A DNA stretch of 57,161 bases from assembly GCF_002220865.2 (NCBI RefSeq), contig NZ_NHRJ02000021.1, positions 3,367 through 60,527 of the forward strand. Reading direction: 5' to 3'. This document shows, in pieces, positions 1-7,356 of this stretch (within the stretch, counting starts at the first letter, position 1; each line of letters opens with the position of its first letter). This stretch comes from Paenibacillus xerothermodurans. Lineage in GTDB: Bacteria; Bacillota; Bacilli; Paenibacillales; NBRC-103111. The position numbers were made by a program, and so were the translations under genes. Under the pieces are notes generated by a model, which ran no database searches, was not told the DNA's origin, and was given only the letters and a program-made list of their open reading frames with translations.

Positions 1-150
1 GGTCAAGGCGGCGGCGGTCAAGGCGGCGGCGGTCAAGGCGGCGGCGGTCAAGGCGGCGGCGGTCAAGGCGGCGGCGGTCAAGGCGGCGGCGGTCAAGGCG
101 GCGGCGGTCAAGGCGGCGGCGGTCAAGGTGGCGGCGGCCAAGCAGGCCAA
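1..150 (+). repeat. 15-bp tandem repeat in gerD, block A
   Basis: The first 120 bases are eight perfect copies of ggtcaaggcggcggc, followed by a one-base variant (121-135) and a degenerate copy (136-150). In the gerD frame each copy reads GQGGG. The array starts before the window, so its full copy number cannot be given. Confidence 0.95.
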
Positions 151-765
151 ATACAGCTGCTCTCCCCCGGCGATGCGTACCATATACAAATAGCTGTGAA
201 GGATGTACTAACGGACGTCAACAACAATCAAATCCTGCGTTCTGTGATGACCGATCCGAGGTTTGCGAGTCAATTTGCTCAAGCACTGCAGGCCGACTTG
301 AAGCAGCTCCACAGAGATTTATTGAAAGATCCTGAATATCAGCGTGCTTTGATCAGCATAATGAACAGCCCGGAGTATCAGCGAGTGCTATTGGATACAA
401 TGAGAACCCCGCAATACCGGCTGCAAACCAGAACGGTTTTACAGGAGTCCATGCAAAGTCCAATGATACGTATGGATCTAATGAATATTATGCGACAAGT
501 GCTGGAAGAAGAAACACAGCCGCAGGCGCAAAGCCAGGGCGGTGACGGTCAAGGAGCCGCCGCTCAGGGCGGTGGTGGCGAAGGTGGCGGCGGTCAAGGC
601 GGCGGCGGTCAAGGCGGCGGCGGTCAAGGCGGCGGCGGTCAAGGCGGCGGCGGCCAAGGCGGCGGCGGCCAAGGCGGCGGCGGTCAAGGCGGCGGCGGTC
701 AAGGCGGCGGCGGTCAAGGCGGCGGCGGTCAAGAGGGTGGAAAGAAGAAAAAGCAGGAGTCATAG
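1..765 (+). CDS. gerD: Spore germination protein GerD, 5' end outside window
   Basis: The frame is open from base 1 to a TAG at 763-765, so the true start and any lipoprotein signal lie upstream of the window. GerD is an inner-membrane lipoprotein of the spore needed for GerA-type receptor clustering and fast nutrient germination. The middle part (about bases 196-510) has the family's acidic and helical segments, with phrases such as DPRFASQFAQAL, LLKDPEYQ and MQSPMIRMDLM. It is flanked on both sides by Gly/Gln repeats of the form GQGGG, and ends in a basic tail (GGKKKKQES). A GTG at 196 could be miscalled as the start, but the frame continues upstream. Position next to salA and cwlD matches B. 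subtilis synteny. Identity is confident; the repeat content is unusual. Confidence 0.85.
   Translation, partial: GQGGGGQGGGGQGGGGQGGGGQGGGGQGGGGQGGGGQGGGGQGGGGQAGQIQLLSPGDAYHIQIAVKDVLTDVNNNQILRSVMTDPRFASQFAQALQADLKQLHRDLLKDPEYQRALISIMNSPEYQRVLLDTMRTPQYRLQTRTVLQESMQSPMIRMDLMNIMRQVLEEETQPQAQSQGGDGQGAAAQGGGGEGGGGQGGGGQGGGGQGGGGQGGGGQGGGGQGGGGQGGGGQGGGGQGGGGQEGGKKKKQES
583..735 (+). repeat. 15-bp tandem repeat in gerD, block B
   Basis: About ten copies of the same 15-bp unit, with a few t-to-c changes in the Gly codon before Gln (650s-670s), encode a C-terminal GQGGG tract. A looser Gly-rich run (541-590) leads into it and a GGKKKKQES tail follows. The unit is the same as in block A, 430 bases upstream. 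Confidence 0.95.
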
Positions 766-786
766 CTGCCTTTGTTGTCAAATATA

Positions 787-814
787 AAAAGGACAGGCGC
801 GGGCCTGTCCTTTT
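787..814. terminator. Bidirectional intrinsic terminator between gerD and salA
   Basis: Perfect 8-bp stem ggacaggc/gcctgtcc with a 4-base loop, flanked by a run of A on the left and TTTT on the right. It can serve gerD on the plus strand; on the minus strand it lies beyond the salA stop, so it may also serve salA. Confidence 0.85.
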
Positions 815-955
815 CAATTTGCTTCGTGCGAATGGGCTGCTGGCGAATACTTTCGCGAGTTACTCATTGGTTTGAGATTTTTGCACAGGTCACTACTTGC
901 TGGCACATATCTAGCTGGCATACAGGTTTCCGCGCCTGATGGCGGTGGTCACGCG

Positions 956-2038
956 CTACCTCAGCTTGGCAATGACTTGCTGTGCGAGATCCATATATAA
1001 TTTCCCCGTCTCAGATTCTGCCTTGTAGACAGACGGTGAGTAATCAGGCTCAGCGATATGATTGTCCGGCGCGCCCAGCGGCAGCTGCGCCAACAATTGT
1101 GTATGCAGCTCCTCCGCAAGCTTGCCGCCACCACCACGGCCGAAAACATAATCCTTCTCGCCACAGTGGTTGCACTGGTAGTACGACATGTTCTCAACCA
1201 CACCGAGCATCTCATGCTTTGTGTGGATGGCCATGGCACCTGCTCTAGCAGCGACGAAGGCCGCTGTTGCGTGAGGTGTTGTCACAATGATTTCCTTGCT
1301 ATGGGGGATCATTTGATGGACATCCAGTGCGACGTCACCGGTGCCCGGAGGTAAATCCAGGAGTATATATTCCACGTCACCCCAATTTACTTCCTGGAAG
1401 AAGTTTCGCAACATTTTTCCCAGCATGGGCCCGCGCCATATGACTGGCGTATTGTCCTCCACAAAAAAGCCCATAGAGATCACCTTTACGCCAAAACGTT
1501 CAACAGGGATAATCCGATTATGTACGAGCTCCGGTCTCTCCTCAATGCCTAGCATATCGGGAACACTGAAGCCGTATATGTCCGCATCAACGATACCGAC
1601 CTTTTTGCCCATCCTGGCAAGCGCTACAGCCAAATTGACCGTGACGGTGGATTTACCAACTCCCCCCTTGCCGCTTGCTACCGCAATAAAATGCACGCCA
1701 GACGCCGGATCAAGAATATCTCGCACGGCACTGTCCGCTGGCTGCACCTCCACCGCAGACTCCTGGAGCTTGCGCGCCGCTTCGTTTCTGTCAAACTCAG
1801 ACAAGGGCCGAAAGCGCAAATGCACTGAACCTGCGCCAGCCTGTTGGAACGCTTTCACAATCTGTGACTCTAGGCTGCGTTTATACTGTTCATCTTCCAC
1901 CGACAGCAGTACGGTGGCGGAGACATGGTCTTCTTTTATCATAATATCCCGGACAAAGTGAAGCTCAGCCAAATCCAAATGGAACTCCGGGTCTTGCAAA
2001 TGACGTACCGCGTGCAATAATTGCTCTTTCGTTACCAC
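956..2038 (-). CDS. salA: Mrp/NBP35-family ATP-binding protein (SalA/ApbC type)
   Basis: 360-residue P-loop ATPase of the Mrp family. Family members carry Fe-S clusters or, as SalA in Bacillus, act as regulators of scoC. An N-terminal MIP18/DUF59-like domain (about 1-80) precedes the deviant Walker A GKGGVGKS at residues 123-130, the DADIYG motif near 152 and a CxxC (QCNHCG) near 290 that in the family bridges a cluster or zinc between two subunits. I chose a GTG start: a GAGGTGA ribosome site lies just upstream, and the overlapping ATG two bases away is out of frame. It follows cwlD by 63 bases and faces gerD, as in B. subtilis. Which of the two described roles applies here cannot be told from sequence. 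Confidence 0.92.
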   Translation of the reverse strand: MVTKEQLLHAVRHLQDPEFHLDLAELHFVRDIMIKEDHVSATVLLSVEDEQYKRSLESQIVKAFQQAGAGSVHLRFRPLSEFDRNEAARKLQESAVEVQPADSAVRDILDPASGVHFIAVASGKGGVGKSTVTVNLAVALARMGKKVGIVDADIYGFSVPDMLGIEERPELVHNRIIPVERFGVKVISMGFFVEDNTPVIWRGPMLGKMLRNFFQEVNWGDVEYILLDLPPGTGDVALDVHQMIPHSKEIIVTTPHATAAFVAARAGAMAIHTKHEMLGVVENMSYYQCNHCGEKDYVFGRGGGGKLAEELHTQLLAQLPLGAPDNHIAEPDYSPSVYKAESETGKLYMDLAQQVIAKLR

Positions 2039-2084
2039 ATTGTCACCTCAGACGCTAGATTGTTTTACACTGATCACTGATGCT

Positions 2085-2112
2085 ATTATAACATAATTTG
2101 CTTATGGATTAA
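2085..2112 (-). promoter_or_regulatory. Putative extended -10 promoter for salA
   Basis: TATAAT (complement of 2085-2090) is preceded by TGT, giving an extended -10. The -35 (TTAATC, 16-base spacer) is weak and lies across the 3' end of cwlD. This would let salA be expressed apart from the sporulation gene upstream. Confidence 0.5.
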
Positions 2113-2857
2113 CCTTTTCGCCGGAGTAGTAACGCAGAACCCCCTGATAGATGGATGCGGCGATTTTCTTTTGATACGCTGTGGTTTTTAATAGGTTGGC
2201 TTCCGTTGGGTTCGATAAAAAACCGACTTCCACGAGTGCACTGGGGATTTTCAATGTCTTCAGCAGGTACACTTCGTTAGAAGTAGGCCGGGCTAACCGG
2301 TCCGTATTTTTGAGATTTTTCCGGATCTCATCTTGAATTAATGCCGCTAACAATGCATTATCTTTATGGTTTGGATAGTAAAAGGTCTGCGCCCCTGACC
2401 AGCGGGGAGACGGTATGCTGTTCAGGTGGATACTTAAAAATAAATCCGATTTCTGTGCTGTGATGAATTGCGCTCTCTTGACTAAGTCCTCCGTCTTGCG
2501 CTTGCTATACCCTCTAGTGGAGGAATCGGCCAAATCTTTGTCTTCTTCACGAGTCATCACAACCAACGCTCCCGCCTGCTGCAGATAATCTCGCAGGTGG
2601 AGCGTAATAGCAAGGTTAACGTCTTTCTCAATCAATCCTTCTCGACTTTGTGCCCCGCCATCGGGTCCACCATGCCCCGGATCAAGAGCTATTTTTTTTC
2701 CGGACAAAGGCATCGTCCAACTCGTCCACGTACCGGCGGCAGGCAGCTCATAGGTGAATATAAACAGCATCAGCGCCACCAGAAGTGCGGACATAACGAG
2801 CTTCAAGCCTCCGTGCATATTCATCCATACAACGACCCTTTTCCGTCTGCTAAACAT
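2102..2857 (-). CDS. cwlD: Spore cortex N-acetylmuramoyl-L-alanine amidase CwlD
   Basis: 251-residue Amidase_3 protein. CwlD removes the peptide side chain from cortex muramic acid so that muramic-delta-lactam can form, the mark that germination enzymes recognise. An N-terminal hydrophobic segment (about 18-37) anchors it or acts as a signal. Zinc-site motifs are visible: DPGHGG (about 59-64), a Glu near 77, SIHLNS near 143 and the catalytic Glu in VEVGFLSN near 210. In B. subtilis it is made in the mother cell and forespore; I see no clear sporulation promoter here. The ribosome site lies within a hairpin that also follows the sat gene (2858-2913), which may limit read-through translation. 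Confidence 0.95.
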   Translation of the reverse strand: MFSRRKRVVVWMNMHGGLKLVMSALLVALMLFIFTYELPAAGTWTSWTMPLSGKKIALDPGHGGPDGGAQSREGLIEKDVNLAITLHLRDYLQQAGALVVMTREEDKDLADSSTRGYSKRKTEDLVKRAQFITAQKSDLFLSIHLNSIPSPRWSGAQTFYYPNHKDNALLAALIQDEIRKNLKNTDRLARPTSNEVYLLKTLKIPSALVEVGFLSNPTEANLLKTTAYQKKIAASIYQGVLRYYSGEKVNP

Positions 2858-2913
2858 AAAAAATCCACCTCATGTCCAATAGATTCTCTAACATCTATAT
2901 GGGACGAGGTGGA
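2858..2913 (-). terminator. Hairpin plus T-run: sat terminator overlapping the cwlD ribosome site
   Basis: On the minus strand, tccacctc (arm ending at 2913) can pair with gaggtgga (2864-2871), extended by a 6-bp inner stem (atctat/atagat) across an internal loop. Six T follow at once, then the cwlD ATG. The 3' arm is the cwlD Shine-Dalgarno, so the fold both looks like an intrinsic terminator for cysH-sat and hides the cwlD ribosome site. Confidence 0.6.
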
Positions 2914-2947
2914 CAATTATACCTTTCGCTCAACGGCACGTGCGCTG

Positions 2948-4111
2948 CTACTCTTGCATACCTTCAATCAAAATTTGCGCCACTTCCGGTCGAGTAAACT
3001 CCTTTGGTGGACATTGGCCCTCCCTCAGCAGTGCGCGTACTTTGGTACCCGATAAGTGCAAATGGTCAGCGGCGTCGTGCGGACACGTCTTGCTCGATGC
3101 CATGTTGCCGCATTTGGTACAGAAAAAGCTGTGTTCAAAGAAAAGTGGAGTGATTCCCAATTCTTCTGCAGTAAAATTGCTGAATATTGCCTGAGCTTCA
3201 TAGGTACCATAATAATCACCAACGCCAGCGTGATCACGGCCAACGATGAAATGACTGCATCCGTAGTTCTTGCGCACCATTGCATGAAAAATCGCTTCAC
3301 GCGGACCCGCATAGCGCATGGCGGCCGGGAATACACCTAGGAATACGCGATCCTTGGGATAATAGTTTTCCAGCAGCACGAGGTAACTTCGCATACGAAC
3401 ATCAGCCGAAATATCATCTGATTTGGTCTCACCGACAAGCGGATTCAAGAACAAAGCGTCGACGATTTCCATCGCACTTTTTTGAATATACTCATGGGCA
3501 CGATGCACTGGATTGCGCGTCTGGAAGCCGACCACTGTTCTCCATCCCTTTTCCGCAAAAAGGCGGCGAGTATCTGCCGGATCGAAATAGAACTCTTCAA
3601 ATTTTTCCGGCTTTGGGCGGTTTAGCACCTGAACTGGGCCGCCGACGTAAACGTTAGATCGCGAGAAAAGCTTTTGTACGCCGGGATGTGCCGTGTCATC
3701 GGTTTTAAAAATTTTCACCGCTTCATTCTTTTGGTCTACTTCATATATGCTTTCCACATCAAGTATGCCGTACACTACATCGTCATGCTCGCCGACCAAT
3801 GCAACACGCTCACCAGCTTTCAATGCTTCGGCGACACCAGCCTGCACCGCTAAAGTGATTGGGATACTCCAAACGGTTCCGTCCGCGAGCCTCATATTTT
3901 CAACCACTAACTTATAGTCAGCCTCTACCATGAATCCTTTTAGGGGTGAGAACGCGCCCACACCAATCAAATCTAAGTCTGCTATCGTCCATGTGTTGAT
4001 TTTTAGTTGGTATAAGCCTCTGGCCTGCTCAAGCAGATTTTCTCTTTCCGCGCCCTGCATGACCCGGTTAATTAATGTGCCTCCATGAGGACGAATGGTT
4101 TCTGCACCCAT
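2948..4111 (-). CDS. sat: Sulfate adenylyltransferase (ATP sulfurylase)
   Basis: 387-residue monofunctional ATP sulfurylase, making adenosine 5'-phosphosulfate (APS) and pyrophosphate from ATP and sulfate. The ATP-site motif [11 protein letters not shown] is at about 194-204 and [12 protein letters not shown] follows near 290. A Cys cluster ([15 protein letters not shown], about 323-345) is the zinc type seen in bacterial Sat of the archaeal-like class. The open frame extends to a GTG at 4156 inside cysH, but I chose the ATG at 4111 because homologues begin close to the conserved RPHGG and it lies just after the cysH stop. No APS kinase gene is present, fitting direct APS reduction by the adjacent CysH. 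Confidence 0.93.
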   Translation of the reverse strand: MGAETIRPHGGTLINRVMQGAERENLLEQARGLYQLKINTWTIADLDLIGVGAFSPLKGFMVEADYKLVVENMRLADGTVWSIPITLAVQAGVAEALKAGERVALVGEHDDVVYGILDVESIYEVDQKNEAVKIFKTDDTAHPGVQKLFSRSNVYVGGPVQVLNRPKPEKFEEFYFDPADTRRLFAEKGWRTVVGFQTRNPVHRAHEYIQKSAMEIVDALFLNPLVGETKSDDISADVRMRSYLVLLENYYPKDRVFLGVFPAAMRYAGPREAIFHAMVRKNYGCSHFIVGRDHAGVGDYYGTYEAQAIFSNFTAEELGITPLFFEHSFFCTKCGNMASSKTCPHDAADHLHLSGTKVRALLREGQCPPKEFTRPEVAQILIEGMQE

Positions 4112-4137
4112 TATTTGCAATGCCTCGCTTTCCTTAG

Positions 4138-4830
4138 TTATTTGTGAAGTCCACACTCAGTTTTTTCTGTTCCGGCCCAACGGCCTGCTCGCGGATCTTC
4201 ACCAGGCATCACTTGGCGTGTGCAATGTGAACAGCCAATGCTTGGATAGTGGTTGTCATGTAGTGGATTATAGATAACATTATTATTTTTGATATAATTC
4301 CATACGTCTTCGGATGTCCAATCCGCTAATGGGTTAAATTTCACCAATCCGAACTTAACATCGTACTCTACTTTCTTCGCATTCGCACGGGTAGGAGCCT
4401 GATCGCGGCGGATACCGGTGATCCATGCGTCATAGTTTTTCAGAATGTCGGTAAGCGGATCCACCTTGCGGATATTGCAGCATTGGTTTGCATTGCTCTT
4501 CCACAGCTCGTCTCCATGCAGCTGAGCTTGCTCTTCCAGAGTCAGCTTAGGCAGTACCTGAACGAATTCAACGCCGTAGTGCTGCTGCAGCCTATCACGG
4601 GTTTCGTATGTTTCTTTGAAATGAACGTTAGTGTCAAGATAGAAAATATCTGTTTTGGGGCTAACCTTCTGCAGCATATCCACCAAAACCACATCCTCAG
4701 CGCCAAAGCTACAGGCCAAAGTAATGCTCGCAAATTTATCCACAGCCCATGTAATCAATGCCTCTGGAGTTTGCTTTTCAAACAACTCCGCCGCTTCTTG
4801 GATTAACTGTTCCTTTTCAAATAGATTCAT
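4138..4830 (-). CDS. cysH: Adenylylsulfate (APS) reductase, thioredoxin-dependent
   Basis: 230-residue CysH. It reduces APS (or PAPS) to sulfite using thioredoxin. The pair CC (in NQCCNIRKV, about 117) and GCSHC (about 200) form the four-Cys signature of the [4Fe-4S] APS-reducing type, unlike the cluster-free PAPS reductases of enteric bacteria. The catalytic Cys is in the C-terminal ECGLHK. The gene begins the two-gene unit cysH-sat, with a strong promoter upstream (4890-4917) and a good ribosome site (GGAGGAAAAACG before ATG). Confidence 0.93.
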   Translation of the reverse strand: MNLFEKEQLIQEAAELFEKQTPEALITWAVDKFASITLACSFGAEDVVLVDMLQKVSPKTDIFYLDTNVHFKETYETRDRLQQHYGVEFVQVLPKLTLEEQAQLHGDELWKSNANQCCNIRKVDPLTDILKNYDAWITGIRRDQAPTRANAKKVEYDVKFGLVKFNPLADWTSEDVWNYIKNNNVIYNPLHDNHYPSIGCSHCTRQVMPGEDPRAGRWAGTEKTECGLHK

Positions 4831-4850
4831 CGTTTTTCCTCCCGCAATTT

Positions 4851-4883
4851 AATTCCGAGTATCTTAATCTGATTTATGGTATA
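4851..4883 (-). promoter_or_regulatory. Candidate CymR-like operator in the cysH 5' leader
   Basis: Between the promoter and the cysH start, the minus strand has ATACC, about 20 AT-rich bases, then GGAATT. ATACC/GGAAT is a near-dyad that resembles the sites of CymR, the Cys-metabolism repressor of Bacillus and Staphylococcus. It covers roughly +1 to +32. The match is by memory of the motif, so it is only a suggestion. Confidence 0.3.
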
Positions 4884-4889
4884 TGCCTT

Positions 4890-4917
4890 ATTATAATCAT
4901 CAAGAACTTTTTGTCAA
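4890..4917 (-). promoter_or_regulatory. Sigma-A promoter of cysH-sat
   Basis: Perfect TTGACA (complement of 4912-4917), 16-base spacer, perfect TATAAT (complement of 4890-4895), about 60 bases before the cysH ATG. Confidence 0.8.
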
Positions 4918-4982
4918 TTTAATTTTTTCTTGGGCTACCTACAGTATATTGCCTACTGGATTGTTGGTGAATCGGATAAAAT

Positions 4983-5019
4983 AAAAAAACCTTTCCACCA
5001 GAACAGTGAAAAGGTTTTT
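4983..5019 (-). terminator. Intrinsic terminator after rplM-rpsI
   Basis: Minus-strand stem aaaaaccttttcac/gtggaaaggttttt with one mismatch and a 7-base loop, running into a T-rich tail. It lies 21 bases past the rpsI stop. Confidence 0.85.
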
Positions 5020-5040
5020 GTGTTCGTATATATTGATCGA

Positions 5041-5433
5041 TTAACGTTTGGAGAACTGAGGTGCACGACGAGCGGCTTTCAAACCGTATTTTTTACGCTC
5101 TTTCATACGAGGATCGCGAGTAAGGAATCCGGCTTTTTTCAAAGAGCCGCGGAACTCAGGATCAGCCTTCAAAAGAGCTCGGGAAATCCCGTGACGAATG
5201 GCACCGGCTTGTCCGGAGATGCCTCCGCCATTAGCGATTACCAAAACATCATACTTACCCAATGTCTCTGTAAGGTTCAACGGTTGTTTCACAATCAACT
5301 TCAATGTTTCTAGACCAAAATAATCATCCAGGTTACGTTTGTTAACTACAATACGGCCCTCGCCTGGTACTAGACGTACACGAGCTACCGAATGCTTACG
5401 ACGACCTGTTCCGTAATATTGAACTTGTGCCAC
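5041..5433 (-). CDS. rpsI: 30S ribosomal protein S9
   Basis: 130 residues, the normal length. The N-terminus ([14 protein letters not shown]) and the basic C-terminal tail ending RRAPQFSKR, which reaches the P-site tRNA anticodon stem, are intact. It follows rplM by 20 bases in a two-gene operon and is closed by the terminator at 4983-5019. Confidence 0.98.
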   Translation of the reverse strand: MAQVQYYGTGRRKHSVARVRLVPGEGRIVVNKRNLDDYFGLETLKLIVKQPLNLTETLGKYDVLVIANGGGISGQAGAIRHGISRALLKADPEFRGSLKKAGFLTRDPRMKERKKYGLKAARRAPQFSKR

Positions 5434-5453
5434 AAGATTGTCCTCCCTTTATA

Positions 5454-5891
5454 CTAACCGCGAAGTTCCCAGACTTCAGGTTGTTGTGCTTGGTGCGGAT
5501 GCTCCGAACCAGCGTACACTTTCAATTTCGTTTTCATGCTGTCACCAAGACGAGTCTTTGGAAGCATGCCGTGAACGGCTAATTCAATTACACGCTCCGG
5601 TTTGTTGTTGATCATATCTTGCGCAGATGTAACTTTCAAACCGCCGGGATGCAACGAGTGACGGTAGTACATCTTATTTTGCATTTTCTTACCGGTCAAT
5701 TTAATTTTCTCAGCATTAATGATGATTACAAAATCCCCGCTGTCCACATGAGGTGTGAACTGAGGCTTGTGCTTACCGCGAATGATGCTAGCGGCTTCAC
5801 TTGCCAAACGGCCTAAAGTTTTGTCGGTTGCATCAATAATGTACCATTTGCGCTCAACTTCATTTGGCTTAGCCATATATGTGCTACGCAT
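5454..5891 (-). CDS. rplM: 50S ribosomal protein L13
   Basis: 145 residues, as in B. subtilis. The open frame runs back to 5963, but the start at 5891 is chosen because homologues begin with a short M-R-S/T-T stretch ahead of ERKW and because TAGGAGG sits 8 bases upstream. Core motifs [20 protein letters not shown] and [15 protein letters not shown] are clear. L13 is an early 23S-binding protein. A structured leader of about 150 bases precedes it. Confidence 0.98.
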   Translation of the reverse strand: MRSTYMAKPNEVERKWYIIDATDKTLGRLASEAASIIRGKHKPQFTPHVDSGDFVIIINAEKIKLTGKKMQNKMYYRHSLHPGGLKVTSAQDMINNKPERVIELAVHGMLPKTRLGDSMKTKLKVYAGSEHPHQAQQPEVWELRG

Positions 5892-6060
5892 TCGTTTTCC
5901 TCCTAAACAATTTTGCACTTCGGTGCTCGGTGTGATGGCAATGACGCAGCTTTGAGAGGTCATCCATCATCAAATCTATCTGCATCATAGTTTTATATTT
6001 AAGTTAAGTTTGGCCCTGCCTTGATCCGGGGCCGTGGGTGGAGCCGATCAAGAAACGCCA
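5892..6060 (-). ncRNA. Structured 5' leader of rplM-rpsI (candidate L13 leader)
   Basis: From the promoter at 6067-6095 to the rplM ATG lie about 170 untranslated bases. On the minus strand the first part folds as cttgatc...gatcaag around a GC-rich arm with cggc/ccccg, followed by gcagggcc. Position and size fit the autoregulatory L13 leader family of Firmicutes, but I could not check it against a covariance model. Confidence 0.5.
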
Positions 6061-6066
6061 ATTGAT

Positions 6067-6095
6067 ATTATACTACATCCCATAATATAAATCAA
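6067..6095 (-). promoter_or_regulatory. Sigma-A promoter of rplM-rpsI
   Basis: TTGATT (complement of 6090-6095), 17-base spacer, TATAAT (complement of 6067-6072). The -35 is 2 bases past the truA stop codon. Confidence 0.8.
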
Positions 6096-6097
6096 CT

Positions 6098-6868
6098 CTA
6101 GTTGGTGGCCTGATCGTATACTACTTCCCAAAGGGTTAAGCCATGCGCCATGGCGGTGGGACCAGCTTTCGCCCGATTCTGAGCCTCCAGAATCTCCTTG
6201 ATCGAATCACTGGTTCGTTTGCCTTCTCCCACTTGCAGCAATGTCCCCACAATGATGCGTACCATATTGTATAAAAACCCGTTACCAGTCACATAAATAT
6301 GAATAGCATACGAATTCAGAAGGGGGTCTAGCGGCTCACACTCCAGTCTAGCCTTAAGGATGGTCCTGATATTCGACAGCTTCGTGGAACGTACCGAGCA
6401 AAATGACGTGAAGTCGTGTCGGCCCAGCAACCATTGGAGCCCGGCTTGCATGGCATCCGTATTCAGCGGCGTGGGATGATGAAATTCATAGTGTCTCTTG
6501 AATAAGTCCGGATGCCGACCGCAGCGAATGGTATAGCGGTAAGTCTTTTGTACAGCAGACCTGCGCGCATGAAATGTGTCAGCCACCTCTTGCGCATTAC
6601 TGACCACAATGTCCGGAGGCAGAAGACTATTCAATGCCAGACACCATCGATGTACAGGAATCTTGGAAGCCGTGTGAAAGTTAATCACTTGGCCACGGGA
6701 ATGCACTCCTGCGTCAGTACGACCTGATGAGGTGATTTTGATCGTCTCCCCTGTCAGAGACAGAAGCGCCCCTTCCAAAACATCCTGCACCGTATTCTTA
6801 ATAGGCTGTGTTTGAAAACCGCTGTAGGATGTTCCATCATAGCTAACGGTCATGCGAATGTTGCGCAC
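6098..6868 (-). CDS. truA: tRNA pseudouridine(38-40) synthase TruA
   Basis: 256 residues. TruA isomerises uridines 38-40 in the anticodon arm of many tRNAs. The catalytic Asp is in SGRTDAGVHSRGQV (about residue 52); the N-terminal RNA-binding fold RMTVSYDGTSYSGFQ and the C-terminal NGFLYNMVRIIVGTLL are typical. It sits between the ribosomal cluster and rplM as in B. subtilis, but without the ECF transporter genes that separate it from rplQ there. Confidence 0.96.
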   Translation of the reverse strand: MRNIRMTVSYDGTSYSGFQTQPIKNTVQDVLEGALLSLTGETIKITSSGRTDAGVHSRGQVINFHTASKIPVHRWCLALNSLLPPDIVVSNAQEVADTFHARRSAVQKTYRYTIRCGRHPDLFKRHYEFHHPTPLNTDAMQAGLQWLLGRHDFTSFCSVRSTKLSNIRTILKARLECEPLDPLLNSYAIHIYVTGNGFLYNMVRIIVGTLLQVGEGKRTSDSIKEILEAQNRAKAGPTAMAHGLTLWEVVYDQATN

Positions 6869-6901
6869 ATCTGACCTCCGTATGTTTCGAAGCTGAGACT
6901 A

Positions 6902-6946
6902 CAAAAAAAAGGGTTTCATCAGAATCGAGAGATCCCGTCCACCCTT
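6902..6946 (-). terminator. Terminator at the end of the S10-spc-alpha cluster
   Basis: Minus-strand stem AAAGGGT/ACCCTTT with a long (about 26-base) loop, followed by eight T. It starts about 10 bases after the rplQ stop. Confidence 0.65.
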
Positions 6947-6955
6947 TCCACCTTT

Positions 6956-7321
6956 TTATGCACGATCTACAAGCTCTAGATAAACCATTGGTGCCGCGTC
7001 ACCGCGACGTGGTCCGAGCTTCAAAATTCTTGTGTAACCACCTTGACGTTCTGCGTAACGTGGAGCCAAGTCAGAGAACAACTTCTGGATCGCGTCCTGG
7101 CTCTCATTAGCAGCCTCGCGGCGTACAAAGGCAGCCACTTGCCGGCGAGCATGAAGATCTCCGCGCTTTGCCAATGTGATCAATTTTTCTGCGATCGAAC
7201 GTAATTCCTTCGCCTTAGCTTCAGTCGTTTGAATACGCTCATGTATGAACAAGTCGGTTACCAGGTCACGGAATAAAGCTTTACGCGCACTGGAGTCACG
7301 ACCTAACTTTTGGTATGCCAT
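6956..7321 (-). CDS. rplQ: 50S ribosomal protein L17
   Basis: 121 residues; last gene of the long ribosomal cluster. An in-frame TTG lies three codons earlier, but AAGGAGG is 9 bases before the ATG at 7321 and homologues begin at the equivalent of [10 protein letters not shown]. The motif [13 protein letters not shown] and the C-terminal [17 protein letters not shown] are conserved. Confidence 0.97.
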   Translation of the reverse strand: MAYQKLGRDSSARKALFRDLVTDLFIHERIQTTEAKAKELRSIAEKLITLAKRGDLHARRQVAAFVRREAANESQDAIQKLFSDLAPRYAERQGGYTRILKLGPRRGDAAPMVYLELVDRA

Positions 7322-7356
7322 TCTGTGCAACCTCCTTCTGCTTAATTGTAGACGCC

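Noticed and set aside
1-735. CRISPR-like array
   Set aside because: The repeats are contiguous with no spacers, in coding frame, and no cas genes are present.
478-817. Ala-rich and Leu/Arg-rich open frames on both strands across the gerD repeat
   Set aside because: They are the other frames of a 15-bp repeat, which cannot contain stops once the unit has none. The gerD frame has the conserved core.
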